DNA of 34,219 nt, taken from assembly GCA_021776115.1 (NCBI GenBank), contig JAJFGN010000082.1, forward strand, positions 1-34,219, read 5' to 3'. The notes below the pieces were generated by a model. That model was not told the DNA's origin and did not search any database. It saw nothing but the letters and a program-made list of their open reading frames with translations. This document shows, piece by piece, positions 7,603 to 15,549 of the stretch. Positions within the stretch are counted from its first letter, which is position 1, and each line of letters begins with the position of its first letter. A program made the position numbers and the translations under genes. The stretch is from Kiloniellaceae bacterium (lineage in GTDB: Bacteria; Pseudomonadota; Alphaproteobacteria; Kiloniellales; J153).

Positions 7603-8784
7603 TTACGCGCGCGGCATGGTGGTCTCGACCAACTTGGCCCAATAGCTGGCGCCTAGAACCGATATATCGTCGTTGAAGTCGTAGTGCGGATTGTGAACCG
7701 AGCAACCGCCGGGACCGCCCTCGGTCCCATTGCCGAGCAAGATGTAGCAGCCCGGTTTCTCCTGCAGCATGTACGCGAAATCCTCGGAGCCCATGATCGG
7801 CGGCGCGCCGACCTGCACATTCTGTTCGCCGACGATCTGCGCGGCGATGGAGGCGGCGATCTCGGTCTCCCGTTCGGTGTTGACCAGGGCGGGGTAGCGC
7901 CGCTCGTAACGGTAATCCATGGTCGCGCGATGCGCGGCGCAGATTGACTCCGCGACGTGCTTAATCTCCGCCTCGACGAAGTCGCGAACCTCGGCGCTAA
8001 AACAACGCACCGTCCCACGCAGGACGACCTGGTTGGGAATCACGTTCCAGGTATCGCCGGCATGGAACTGCGTCACGCTCAACACCACGGGCTCAATCGG
8101 ATCGACCCGGCGGCTGGCGATGGTCTGCAAGGCGGTGACGGTCTGCGCCGCCGTGACGATGGCATCGTGGCCCTCGTGCGGCATGGCGGCGTGGCAGCCC
8201 TTGCCGGTAACCGTGATCTCGAAGATGTCGAAGGAGGCCATGGCCGGCCCAACGCGCAGATCGACCTGTCCGACCGGAATACCGGGCATGTTGTGCAGGC
8301 CGTAGACAGATTCGACCGGAAACTTTTCGAATAAGCCGTCTTCGATCATGACCCGGCCGCCGCCCTCGTTTTCTTCGGCCGGTTGGAAGATGAAACACAC
8401 CCGGCCGGTGAAGTTGCGTGTTTCCGCCAGATACCTTGCCGCGCCCAGCAACATCGTCGTGTGCCCATCGTGGCCGCAGGCGTGCATCTTGCCTTCGTTG
8501 CGGGAGCGATGATCGAAATCGTTCAGCTCGTGAATGTGCAAGGCGTCCAGATCGGCGCGCAGCCCGATAGACCGGCCGTTACCGCCGCCTTGCCCATCCA
8601 GCACCCCGACCACGCCCGTCGTGGCCAAGCCCCGATGCACCTCGATGCCCCACTCCGCGAGTTTCTCGGCGACAAAGTCCGAGGTCCGGTTCTCCTCGAA
8701 GGCGGTTTCGGGGTGGGCATGGATATCCCGCCGCCAGGCGGTCATATCGTCTTGAAACTCGGCGATCCGGTTGATGATGGGCAT
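7603..8784 (-). CDS. M20 family amidohydrolase (hippurate hydrolase / N-acyl-amino-acid hydrolase type)
   Basis: The 393-residue M20D-type metal-dependent amidohydrolase probably hydrolyses N-acyl amino acids. Visible metal ligands are the C103-G-H105 cluster in MHACGHDGH, E137/E138 in QPAEEN, H164 in YGLHNMPG, and a late histidine in SVHNPHYDFND. The dimerisation domain sits in the middle (VTGKGCHAAMPHEGHDA), and GSEDFAYML marks the return to the catalytic domain. There is no signal peptide, so it is cytoplasmic. A good ribosome site (GGGAG, eight bases off) supports the start. It lies 94 bases downstream of the Usp gene on the same strand and may be read through from it. The exact acyl group and amino acid cannot be predicted. 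Confidence 0.9.
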   Translation of the reverse strand: MPIINRIAEFQDDMTAWRRDIHAHPETAFEENRTSDFVAEKLAEWGIEVHRGLATTGVVGVLDGQGGGNGRSIGLRADLDALHIHELNDFDHRSRNEGKMHACGHDGHTTMLLGAARYLAETRNFTGRVCFIFQPAEENEGGGRVMIEDGLFEKFPVESVYGLHNMPGIPVGQVDLRVGPAMASFDIFEITVTGKGCHAAMPHEGHDAIVTAAQTVTALQTIASRRVDPIEPVVLSVTQFHAGDTWNVIPNQVVLRGTVRCFSAEVRDFVEAEIKHVAESICAAHRATMDYRYERRYPALVNTERETEIAASIAAQIVGEQNVQVGAPPIMGSEDFAYMLQEKPGCYILLGNGTEGGPGGCSVHNPHYDFNDDISVLGASYWAKLVETTMPRA

Positions 8785-8845
8785 GTCAGGCGCTCCCGCG
8801 TTTTCTTGGTGACTACGCGCGTGAGCCTAGCGAGCCGGCCCCAGT

Positions 8846-8871
8846 CGATCAATGGGGCCGATCAATGGGGC
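8846..8871 (+). repeat. 13-bp tandem duplication
   Basis: CGATCAATGGGGC occurs twice back to back (8846-8858 and 8859-8871), between the Usp stop and the amidohydrolase start. With GGCCCCA at 8837-8843 it can form a hairpin (partner TGGGGCC at 8853-8859). No T-run follows on either strand, so a terminator role is weak. Confidence 0.85.
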
Positions 8872-8878
8872 ACCGCCG

Positions 8879-9715
8879 TCAACGGGACATGAGAACCGGC
8901 ACGGTCATGTGGGCGAAGATCTGACGCGTGGTCCCGCCCATGATCCATTCGCGCACCCGCGAGTGACCGTAGGCGCCCATGACCAAGAGGTCGATGTCCT
9001 GGTCGGCCAAGCGTGACAGGATCGCGTCCGCGACGCTCATGTCGCGGACTTCGAGCTGCTGGGCTTCGACCTTAATACCGTGGCGCGCCAAGTGCAGCGC
9101 GATGTCAGCGCCCGGCTCCTGCCCGTGATCGCCCTTTTTTGGGTTAACCGCGATAATGCTGACCGCGTCGGCCTGCTCCAGAAACGGCATCGCGTCGTTA
9201 ACCGCGCGCGCCGCCTCACGCCCGCCGTCCCAGGCAACCATGGGACGGCGCCCGATGGTCTTACGGGCCCCGATGTAAGGCACGATCAGAGCCGGCCGGC
9301 CCGCGGCCATGACCACGTCCTCGGCGCCGCTGGTTTCGTGCTCGCCGCGCGCGTCGGCTTCCGGCTGCCCTAGCACGACAAGATCGGTATAGCGCGCATG
9401 CCGCGCGACCGTTTCGGCAATCAAACTCGAGGAGGCATGAGTGGTGCGGCAGTCCGCACTCAACCCGGCTCTGCGCACCATGCGGTCAAAGCCCTGCTTG
9501 GCGGCATCCATGGTGGCCGCCTGCTGTTCACGCAGCATAAGCAGGAACTCATGCGGCACTTCCGCGCGCAAGCTGCCGGGCAACACCGGGTCGGCGGCAA
9601 CATAAAGTCCTGTCAGGTGCGCCGAGTGGGCTTGGGCCAAAACTATGGCGGCGGCGACCCGCCCCTCGCAAGACTTACGATCGTCGAGCTGGACCAAAAG
9701 GTTCTTGTAGGACAT
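8879..9715 (-). CDS. Tandem universal stress protein (UspA family)
   Basis: The 278-residue protein consists of two UspA domains. The first opens MSYKNLLVQLDD. The second ends MGAYGHSRVREWIMGGTTR, the G-2x-G-9x-G(S/T) ATP-binding signature, followed by PVLMSR. The first domain has no comparable full signature and is likely degenerate in nucleotide binding. The start at 9715 has GGAG eight bases upstream; the frame also extends to 9751 without support. An FNR/FixK-type box lies upstream (9818-9831), with the -10-like TAGGTT exactly 22 bases after it. It is therefore probably induced at low oxygen. It is a clear relative of the Usp at 17868-18737, whose C-terminal signature (GAYGHSRLREFVLGGATR) is nearly the same. 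Confidence 0.93.
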   Translation of the reverse strand: MSYKNLLVQLDDRKSCEGRVAAAIVLAQAHSAHLTGLYVAADPVLPGSLRAEVPHEFLLMLREQQAATMDAAKQGFDRMVRRAGLSADCRTTHASSSLIAETVARHARYTDLVVLGQPEADARGEHETSGAEDVVMAAGRPALIVPYIGARKTIGRRPMVAWDGGREAARAVNDAMPFLEQADAVSIIAVNPKKGDHGQEPGADIALHLARHGIKVEAQQLEVRDMSVADAILSRLADQDIDLLVMGAYGHSRVREWIMGGTTRQIFAHMTVPVLMSR

Positions 9716-9789
9716 GCCTAAATCTCCAAAAAAACGGGCGGCGCGGCGCAAAACGGGAGGTGCGGTGCCGGGGCCGTATCACACCGAAA

Positions 9790-9831
9790 AACCTAGCGCT
9801 TGCCGCCCAGCGGGGCATTGACCTGGGTCAA
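9790..9831 (-). promoter_or_regulatory. FNR/FixK-type promoter of the first Usp gene
   Basis: TTGACCTGGGTCAA (9818-9831) matches the TTGA-N6-TCAA pattern of FNR/FixK/Anr regulators. On the minus strand a -10-like TAGGTT (9795 to 9790) starts exactly 22 bases after the box, the class II spacing with the box centred near -41.5. The flanking bases GGCA and G are identical to those at 18801-18819. The box also lies about 125 bases before the divergent transaminase. Confidence 0.75.
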
Positions 9832-9853
9832 GCCGCCCAGGGCCCGCCGCCTG

Positions 9854-9879
9854 GGGAATGTGGCTTGGGAATGTGGCTT
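9854..9879 (+). repeat. 13-bp tandem duplication
   Basis: GGGAATGTGGCTT is repeated back to back (9854-9866 and 9867-9879), followed by a third partial GG. It sits in the divergent promoter region between the Usp and transaminase genes, upstream of the likely transaminase start at 9954. Confidence 0.85.
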
Positions 9880-9953
9880 GGCGCACCCCTGGCTGGGATA
9901 GTACGCTCTCATCTAATGGCTCTAGCGGCCACCCTCAAGACTGGAGCACGGCA

Positions 9954-11345
9954 ATGAGCGTCCGACCCAACTCGCCCGAAGCACGCGATATCGCAAGTCA
10001 TCTGCATAGCTATACCAATGCGCGAAAGCTGGAGCAGGACGGGCCGCTGATCCTCACCGAAGGCAAGGGCATCTATGTCTACGACACGGCGGGCAAGGAA
10101 TACATCGAAGGCCTTTCCGGCCTTTGGTGCGCCTCGCTCGGGTTCGGCGAAGAACGGCTGGTCCAGGCGGCCGCGAACCAGATGCGCAAGCTGCCCTATT
10201 ATCATACCTTCGCGCAGAAAGCGGGCCTGCCGGCGGTTGAGTTGGCTGAGCGGTTGTTGGAGATGGCGCCGGTTAAAATGTCCAAGGTCTTTTTCGCCAA
10301 CTCCGGGTCGGAGGCGAACGACTCTGTCGTCAAACTGGTTTGGTACTACAACAACGCGCTCAGGCGGCCGGAAAAGAAGAAGATCATCAGCCGGATCAAA
10401 GGCTACCACGGTGTCACCGTGGCAAGCGCCAGCATGACCGGTCTGCCGGCCAACCACCGCGATTTCGACCTGCCGATCAAAAATATTCTGCACGCCCCCT
10501 GTCCCCACCACTACCGCTTTGCGCACGAAGGCGAGAGTGAGGAGGACTTCGCCACGCGCATGGCCGCGGAACTGGAAAAGATGATCCTGGACGAAGGCGC
10601 CGACACCGTCGCGGCTTTCATAGGCGAGCCGGTGATGGGCGCGGGCGGCGTGATCGTTCCGCCGCGCACGTACTGGGAGAAAATCCAGGCGGTGCTGAAG
10701 AAATACGACATTCTGCTGATCGCGGACGAGGTGATCTGCGGCTTTGGCCGGACCGGCAACATGTTCGGCTGCGAGACTTTTGGGATCAAGCCGGACATTA
10801 TGTCGGTCGCCAAGGCTTTGAGCGCTGCCTACCTGCCGATCTCCGCCGTTATGATCTCAGACAAGGTGTATCAGAGCGTGGCCGACAACAGCGCCAAGAT
10901 CGGCACCTTCGGCCACGGCTTTACCTATAGCGGCCACCCGGTTTCGGCCGCGGTGGCTTTGGAGACCCTGAAAATCTATGAAGAGCGCAATATCGTCGAG
11001 CACGTCCGCGCGGTCGGCCCGGTCATGCAGGCCGGCCTGCGCCGCTTCGCCGATCATCCCCTAGTCGGGGAAGTGCGCGGCGTCGGCTTGGTGGCGGCCG
11101 TGGAACTGGTCGCCGACAAGGCCACAAAAACTCCCTTTGACCCGGCGGCCAAGGTTGGCCAGCATTTAGCCGATCGCGCCGAAGAGTCCGGCCTGATTGT
11201 TCGAGCACTGATGGATTCCGTTGCGTTCTGCCCGCCCCTGATTATCACCGAGGATCAGATCGGCGATATGCTGTCGCGTTTCGAACGAGCGCTTGAAGAG
11301 ACTGCGGAATGGGTTAAGGCGGAAGACCTGGCGCCGGCCGCGTGA
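9954..11345 (+). CDS. Class III PLP-dependent omega-aminotransferase
   Basis: The 463-residue protein is a class III (omega) aminotransferase, most like the pyruvate-dependent amine/omega-amino-acid transaminases. It moves an amino group from a terminal amine such as beta-alanine, putrescine or a similar compound to an oxoacid. The phosphate-binding SGSEAN (117-122), D258 in IADEVICGFGRTG that holds the PLP ring nitrogen, and the Schiff-base K287 in SVAKALSAAYLP are visible. The usual GLTSAYLP after the lysine is ALSAAYLP here. The ATG at 9954 has GGAG seven bases upstream. A longer frame from 9858 would cross the 13-bp tandem repeat and is rejected. The amine substrate cannot be named. It is followed after 121 bases by 5-aminolevulinate synthase, which has its own promoter signal. 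Confidence 0.9.
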   Translation: MSVRPNSPEARDIASHLHSYTNARKLEQDGPLILTEGKGIYVYDTAGKEYIEGLSGLWCASLGFGEERLVQAAANQMRKLPYYHTFAQKAGLPAVELAERLLEMAPVKMSKVFFANSGSEANDSVVKLVWYYNNALRRPEKKKIISRIKGYHGVTVASASMTGLPANHRDFDLPIKNILHAPCPHHYRFAHEGESEEDFATRMAAELEKMILDEGADTVAAFIGEPVMGAGGVIVPPRTYWEKIQAVLKKYDILLIADEVICGFGRTGNMFGCETFGIKPDIMSVAKALSAAYLPISAVMISDKVYQSVADNSAKIGTFGHGFTYSGHPVSAAVALETLKIYEERNIVEHVRAVGPVMQAGLRRFADHPLVGEVRGVGLVAAVELVADKATKTPFDPAAKVGQHLADRAEESGLIVRALMDSVAFCPPLIITEDQIGDMLSRFERALEETAEWVKAEDLAPAA

Positions 11346-11383
11346 AGGGCCCGAAACCGAGCGCCGGACCGCGATTTGCCGAT

Positions 11384-11425
11384 ATGACACAAATCAAGGC
11401 AGGGCCTGGCCATAATTGGTAACCT
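11384..11425 (+). promoter_or_regulatory. FNR/FixK-type promoter of 5-aminolevulinate synthase
   Basis: ATGACACAAATCAA (11384-11397), read on the minus strand as TTGATTTGTGTCAT, fits TTGA-N6-TCAA with one mismatch. The -10-like TAACCT (11420-11425) starts exactly 22 bases after the box, as in the first Usp promoter. It lies 70-83 bases before the start codon at 11467. Oxygen control of hemA by FNR-type regulators is established in other alphaproteobacteria. Confidence 0.6.
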
Positions 11426-11466
11426 CACATACTCTTAACCTTGAATCACTACGATCCGGCACCGCT

Positions 11467-12678
11467 ATGAACTATGACCATTTCTTTTCCACCGCCCTTC
11501 AGGGCCTGAAAACCGAGGGGCGCTACCGCATCTTCGCGGAGCTGGAGCGCCGCGCGGGTGAATTCCCCTGCGCGACCCGTTACCGGGCCGATGGAACCGA
11601 GGACGTCACCGTCTGGTGCGGCAACGACTATCTGGGCATGGGTCAGCACCCGGACGTGCTGGCGGCCATGCATGCGGCCCTGGACCGTTGCGGCGCCGGC
11701 GCGGGCGGGACGCGCAACATCTCCGGCACCAATCATCACCATGTTCTGCTGGAGCGTGAGTTGGCCGACCTGCATGGCAAGGAATCGGCGCTTCTCTTCA
11801 CCTCGGGCTACGTCTCGAACATGGCTTCCCTGGCCACCCTAGCGGCCAAGCTGCCGGATTGCGTGGTTCTGTCGGATGAAATGAATCACGCCTCGATGAT
11901 CGAAGGCATTCGCCACAGCCGGGCCGAAAAGCAGATTTTCCGGCACAGCGATCCGGAAGACCTGGCACGCCGCCTGGCCGCGATCGATCCCGCGCGGCCT
12001 AAGATTGTCGCCTTTGAGTCGGTCTACTCCATGGATGGCGACATCTCCCCTATCGCCGAGATTTGCGACGTGGCGGATAAGTATGGCGCCATGACCTACC
12101 TTGACGAGGTTCACGCCGTGGGCTTGTACGGCACGCGCGGCGGCGGCATCTCCGACCGGGATGGCGTCGCGCACCGCTTGACGGTGATCGAGGGCACGCT
12201 GGGCAAGGCCTTTGGCGTGATGGGCGGCTACATCGCGGCGTCCTCGGCACTGACCGATTTCGTGCGCAGTTTTGCCTCGGGCTTCATCTTCACCACCGCC
12301 CTGGCCCCGGCCCTGGCCGCTGGCGCCGTCGTGAGCGTGCGCCACCTGAAGCAAAGCACGATAGAGCGCGAACAACACCAGGCACGGGCGGCCCAGACCA
12401 AGCAGCGCCTGCTCGACGCCGGTCTACCGGTCATGCCGTCGGCAAGCCATATCGTCCCGGTTCTGGTTGGCGATCCGGTCCTGTGCCGTCAGGTCACCGA
12501 CATATTGCTGGACCGCCATGGAATCTATGTTCAGCCGATCAACTTCCCAACGGTCCCGCGCGGGACCGAGCGCCTGCGCCTAACACCCTCGCCGGTCCAT
12601 ACCGACGCGCAGCTTGACCACCTGGTCAACGCCCTGAGCGAAATCTGGAGCGAATTGCGGCTCAAGCGCGCGGCCTAG
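11467..12678 (+). CDS. hemA: 5-aminolevulinate synthase (C4 pathway)
   Basis: The 403-residue enzyme condenses glycine with succinyl-CoA to give 5-aminolevulinate, the first step of haem and related tetrapyrrole synthesis in alphaproteobacteria. Family marks are the N-terminal NYDHFF and [12 protein letters not shown], the [14 protein letters not shown] and [12 protein letters not shown] stretches, D213 and H216 in [11 protein letters not shown], and the PLP-binding K247 in [10 protein letters not shown]. The position of K247 agrees with the Rhodobacter enzyme. The frame is open from 11416, but that start would overlap the predicted -10 hexamer (11420-11425), so ATG 11467 is chosen, though its ribosome site is weak. 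The upstream FNR/FixK-like box suggests stronger expression under low oxygen. The next gene (LamG-VanZ) starts 54 bases downstream. Confidence 0.96.
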   Translation: MNYDHFFSTALQGLKTEGRYRIFAELERRAGEFPCATRYRADGTEDVTVWCGNDYLGMGQHPDVLAAMHAALDRCGAGAGGTRNISGTNHHHVLLERELADLHGKESALLFTSGYVSNMASLATLAAKLPDCVVLSDEMNHASMIEGIRHSRAEKQIFRHSDPEDLARRLAAIDPARPKIVAFESVYSMDGDISPIAEICDVADKYGAMTYLDEVHAVGLYGTRGGGISDRDGVAHRLTVIEGTLGKAFGVMGGYIAASSALTDFVRSFASGFIFTTALAPALAAGAVVSVRHLKQSTIEREQHQARAAQTKQRLLDAGLPVMPSASHIVPVLVGDPVLCRQVTDILLDRHGIYVQPINFPTVPRGTERLRLTPSPVHTDAQLDHLVNALSEIWSELRLKRAA

Positions 12679-12732
12679 ACCACCACGAGGGTAAAGGCGC
12701 CTCGACCCCGGCTTGACAACACGAAAGCCGCC

Positions 12733-13695
12733 ATGACCGCCCGGCTCAAGGCCGTTCTTGCCGTCGCCCTGCTCGCCGTTTACGTCATCGCCGCTATCTA
12801 CCCTTTTCGTTGGCAATGGCCGCTGGCGCCCAACCTGGCGGCCTGGGATCAGGCGCAAAGCCTAGGATTTCCCGGTCCCGGAATTCTTCGCTCGCAGGAT
12901 CCGCCACCTTGGATCGCGGCCGCTAAACGGGACCAAAGCTTGGAAATCGCGCTGCAGGTGCGCGCTTTCTCCGATCGGCAAACCGGGCCCGCGCGGGTGT
13001 TTACCGTATCCCAGGATCCGTCGCGCCGTAACCTAACCATTGCCCAAGACGGTGCGGATCTCGTCGTGCGGCTGCGCACCCCCGAGACCGATCTGAACGG
13101 CATGCCCGCGCACCGGGTAGCCGGCGTCTTCCGCGACAACGACTGGAAAGACATTCGCGTCTCGATCGCGCCAGAGAGCCTAACGATCGAGGTCAATGGC
13201 GAAAGGCTGCACACCGCTCCCCTGCCGCCGGCGCCCCTGTCCAACTGGGATGCGTCCTATCCCCTGGCCTTGGGTAACGAGCTGACTCACGATCGGGCGT
13301 GGCGGGGAGAAGTCCGGCGCGCCTTGGTTCGCGCCGGCGACACCTCCTTCGATTACCTCTCACCGGAACATCTTTATGCGCCCGCGTTTCTTTGGCACCG
13401 CCCGGCCACGCGGCTTAACCCAATCAAGGACCTGACCTTGAGGGACGCGCTTATAAATTTTTTTGGCTTCATACCCCTGGGTGTCTTTTTTGCCTTTTGT
13501 ATGCACGGGGGACGGCGGTGGCAGGGGCTGACTCTCGTGGCGCTGATAGCCTCCGCGAGTCTGGGTCTGGAAATCCTTCAGCTTGGCTTCGCGGGCCGCT
13601 ATACCTCGACGAGCGACCTCATCCTAAATACCGCCGGCGGCGCGGCGGGGTTGTTCCTCCTGCGCCGCCGCTGGTCCCGCTTCCCGCCCCGATAG
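12733..13695 (+). CDS. LamG-like / VanZ-family membrane protein
   Basis: The 320-residue protein has an N-terminal membrane segment (about 7-25). A beta-rich extracytoplasmic region follows (about 60-215) resembling a concanavalin/LamG sandwich (SLEIALQVRAFS, ITIEVNGERL-like strands, LALGNEL). The C-terminal VanZ-like domain has NFFGFIPLGVFFAF, a polar helix with EILQLGFAGRYTSTSDLILNTAGGAAG, and a basic tail. VanZ proteins are linked to teicoplanin resistance in enterococci, but in proteobacteria the role is unknown. The LamG part may bind a glycan, which is inference. It follows 5-aminolevulinate synthase by 54 bases and could be read from the same transcript. It converges on the SRPBCC gene at 13751, with an imperfect hairpin in the gap. 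Confidence 0.82.
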   Translation: MTARLKAVLAVALLAVYVIAAIYPFRWQWPLAPNLAAWDQAQSLGFPGPGILRSQDPPPWIAAAKRDQSLEIALQVRAFSDRQTGPARVFTVSQDPSRRNLTIAQDGADLVVRLRTPETDLNGMPAHRVAGVFRDNDWKDIRVSIAPESLTIEVNGERLHTAPLPPAPLSNWDASYPLALGNELTHDRAWRGEVRRALVRAGDTSFDYLSPEHLYAPAFLWHRPATRLNPIKDLTLRDALINFFGFIPLGVFFAFCMHGGRRWQGLTLVALIASASLGLEILQLGFAGRYTSTSDLILNTAGGAAGLFLLRRRWSRFPPR

Positions 13696-13750
13696 CCAGG
13701 CAAACACTTGGCCGTCTTCACCGCTTCCCGAGCGATGAAGGCGAACACTT

Positions 13751-14182
13751 CTATACAAACTCGGACTTCAACGCCGATAGCCCGGCGGGAATAGCCGCTT
13801 CGAACATTTCCTTGATCGTGTTTAGAACGCTCTCGTCGGCGTCGAAAGTTGCCGACCACTCGACGAAGGTCTCGTCCGAATCCGTGACAGCGCGCAATTG
13901 GACTACGCCCTTGTGGTTGCGCATCGGCATGGGGCCGTCCGTGATCGAATACGCATACATGAAGCTTTCGTCCGAACGCTCGACTTGCGATTCTTTCAGC
14001 GACGCCCCGTTAACCAGGGTACATACGCGTGTCGCCCCAGCGTCGTTGGCGGGCGGCCCCTCGCCAAGCACGGATGTCTCGATAAAGGGATGCCATTTCG
14101 AGATCCCGGCCCAATCGCCGGCCAGCGCCCAAACCCGATCGATTGGCGCGGCCACGACCGCGCTCGCAAAAACTTCCACCAT
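13751..14182 (-). CDS. SRPBCC-family protein (polyketide cyclase/dehydrase-like)
   Basis: The 143-residue protein has the START-like SRPBCC fold: an N-terminal strand with AAPIDRVWALAGDWAGISKWHPFIETS, a charged strand series and a long C-terminal helix (NTIKEMFEAAIPAGLSALKSEF). These proteins bind small hydrophobic ligands or catalyse simple cyclisations. The ligand is unknown here. The ribosome site is strong (GAGGAG before ATG 14182). A 14-base sequence (14202-14215) just upstream matches one in front of the TetR gene, so it is very likely under control of that regulator. It lies downstream of the TetR gene on the same strand, separated by 51 bases containing that operator. Confidence 0.88.
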   Translation of the reverse strand: MVEVFASAVVAAPIDRVWALAGDWAGISKWHPFIETSVLGEGPPANDAGATRVCTLVNGASLKESQVERSDESFMYAYSITDGPMPMRNHKGVVQLRAVTDSDETFVEWSATFDADESVLNTIKEMFEAAIPAGLSALKSEFV

Positions 14183-14201
14183 GTATCCTTCTCCTCAGTT
14201 C

Positions 14202-14215
14202 TGAATGAACGGTCA
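14202..14215. promoter_or_regulatory. Putative TetR operator before the SRPBCC gene
   Basis: TGAATGAACGGTCA, inside a TTCTGAA...GGTCAA context, matches TGAACGATCGGTCA at 14862-14875 at 12 of 14 positions. It lies 20 bases before the SRPBCC start codon. Confidence 0.6.
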
Positions 14216-14233
14216 AAATATAACCAAAAAATT

Positions 14234-14812
14234 TTACGCGAGACTGGCCGCGGCGTGCCGCACGATAGCGTCCAAGACAGGCCGCTCAGGCCTTCCACGG
14301 GCCAAGACACGAAGCCCGTTCATCAGCGCCAACAGCACGCGGGCTGTTTGCACCGGGTTCACCGACGCCGGAATTTCCCCCGAAGCCTGACCGGCTTCGA
14401 TCCGGTCGCGAAAGTAGGCTTCCGTCTTACGCAGTCCGTCGGCAACGACACTGGCAACGTCTTCGTCGTGCGGGGCCAACTCAAGCGTTGTGTTCGCAAG
14501 GAGACAGCCCGAATAGTTGGGGTTATCCAGCGCATCCGAAACAATGTCGTTAAACACCGCGACGATGGCTTGTGGGGGCGAATACGCCCGTGCATAGGCA
14601 TCGAAGCGCGCGAGAAAAACTTCCTCATAGTGACGAAGAGCACGCAAGAACAGTGCCCGCTTATTGCCGAAGGTCGGATAGAGGCTGCCGCGATTGATCC
14701 CCATCGCGGCCACTAGATCCTGCATCGAGGTCGCCTCATAGCCCTGCCGCCAGAATACGTGCATCGCCTGCTCAAGCGCCGCATCGACATCGAACTGCTT
14801 TTCCCAGGGCAT
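14234..14812 (-). CDS. TetR-family transcriptional regulator
   Basis: The 192-residue repressor has an N-terminal TetR helix-turn-helix: ALEQAMHVFWRQGYEATSMQDLVAAMGINRGSLYPTFGNKRALF. Its C-terminal ligand domain resembles the AcuR/NemR-like subgroup, with a single C103 in SGCLLANTTLEL. Two operator-like copies lie upstream (14837-14850 and 14862-14875) and a third before the adjacent SRPBCC gene, which suggests autoregulation plus control of that gene. Its DNA-binding domain is clearly related to the TetR at 26220, and the two operators share the core CGATCGGTC. No clear ribosome site precedes the ATG at 14812. The inducer is unknown; a reactive electrophile is possible from the subgroup. Confidence 0.9.
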   Translation of the reverse strand: MPWEKQFDVDAALEQAMHVFWRQGYEATSMQDLVAAMGINRGSLYPTFGNKRALFLRALRHYEEVFLARFDAYARAYSPPQAIVAVFNDIVSDALDNPNYSGCLLANTTLELAPHDEDVASVVADGLRKTEAYFRDRIEAGQASGEIPASVNPVQTARVLLALMNGLRVLARGRPERPVLDAIVRHAAASLA

Positions 14813-14836
14813 GGAGCGGACTCGTTCTAGAGGTTC

Positions 14837-14875
14837 TGAATGATCGTTTTATATTCTATTCTGAACGATCGGTCA
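14837..14875. promoter_or_regulatory. Double putative TetR operator before the tetR-type gene
   Basis: TGAATGATCGTTTT (14837-14850) and TGAACGATCGGTCA (14862-14875) are two related sites 25 bases apart. The second has the palindromic form TGA-N-CGATCG-N-TCA. They lie 25-63 bases upstream of the TetR start, in AT-rich DNA suited to a promoter. Confidence 0.65.
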
Positions 14876-14974
14876 ATAAATATCTTATGGATCGGCCGTC
14901 ATCTGGACATACGGCCCAAGCAAGCCTACATTCTTGAAGTAGCCCGTTAACCCCAGGCCCCTAGGATCGACGGC

Positions 14975-15520
14975 ATGTATCGCGACAATACCCTGGTGCC
15001 CAGAGAGGCCGTCCGGCTACTCGCCCTTGGGTTGCTCGCTACGCGCGAAATGACCTACGCGCAGTTGGCGGCAGAGGTGCGTCATTTCACCACCCATGTG
15101 GTCGGCCCCTCGCTTGACCTGGTCGCGTCGCCGGTTGAATTGCTCAAAGTCGAAGGCCTGGTCACGGCGGTCGAAGACGCGGACGGCAGCGACGAGCAGG
15201 AAACCCTGCAAATTTCCGAGGCCGGGCGGGCGGAACTGGACCTCCTGTTGAAATCCAATGTCCGCCCGGGAATCAGCGACATCAACAAGCTGATCATCAC
15301 CCTGAAGATGCGTTTCCTGCACCTGCTGGGGCCGGAAGACCGCGACCTTCAAATCGAGATGGTCGCCGAGATGTTTGAGCGCCAGCTCGTGCGCTTGACG
15401 GAGTTGCGTGCCCATCCCGCCGAAGTCGGAGGCTGTCTCAAAGACTGGCTGGATCACGAGATCGCGCAAACGCGAGAGAGCGTCGTCTGGTTCGAAGGCT
15501 TGCGCGCCAAGATCGGTTAA
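14975..15520 (+). CDS. PadR-like winged-helix protein
   Basis: The 181-residue protein has an N-terminal winged helix-turn-helix (AVRLLALGLLATREMTYAQLAAEV; wing ETLQISEAGRAELDLLL). A helical C-terminal region (LKMRFLHLLGPEDRDLQIEMVAEMFERQ and the final helix RESVVWFEGLRAKIG) resembles the dimerisation helices of PadR regulators. I call it PadR-like rather than firm PadR, because the N-terminal part departs from the usual LxxLxxxPxxGYE pattern. AGGA eight bases before the ATG supports the start. It is a single gene with its own upstream region and ends in a strong terminator. Targets are unknown; the TetR gene is divergent upstream. Confidence 0.65.
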   Translation: MYRDNTLVPREAVRLLALGLLATREMTYAQLAAEVRHFTTHVVGPSLDLVASPVELLKVEGLVTAVEDADGSDEQETLQISEAGRAELDLLLKSNVRPGISDINKLIITLKMRFLHLLGPEDRDLQIEMVAEMFERQLVRLTELRAHPAEVGGCLKDWLDHEIAQTRESVVWFEGLRAKIG

Positions 15521-15549
15521 ATTGCCGTAGCGGCAAGACGCGAAAGACT

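Noticed and set aside
8837-8859. GGCCCCA/TGGGGCC hairpin after the Usp stop as a terminator.
   Set aside because: No U-run, only seven base pairs, and it partly arises from the 13-bp duplication.
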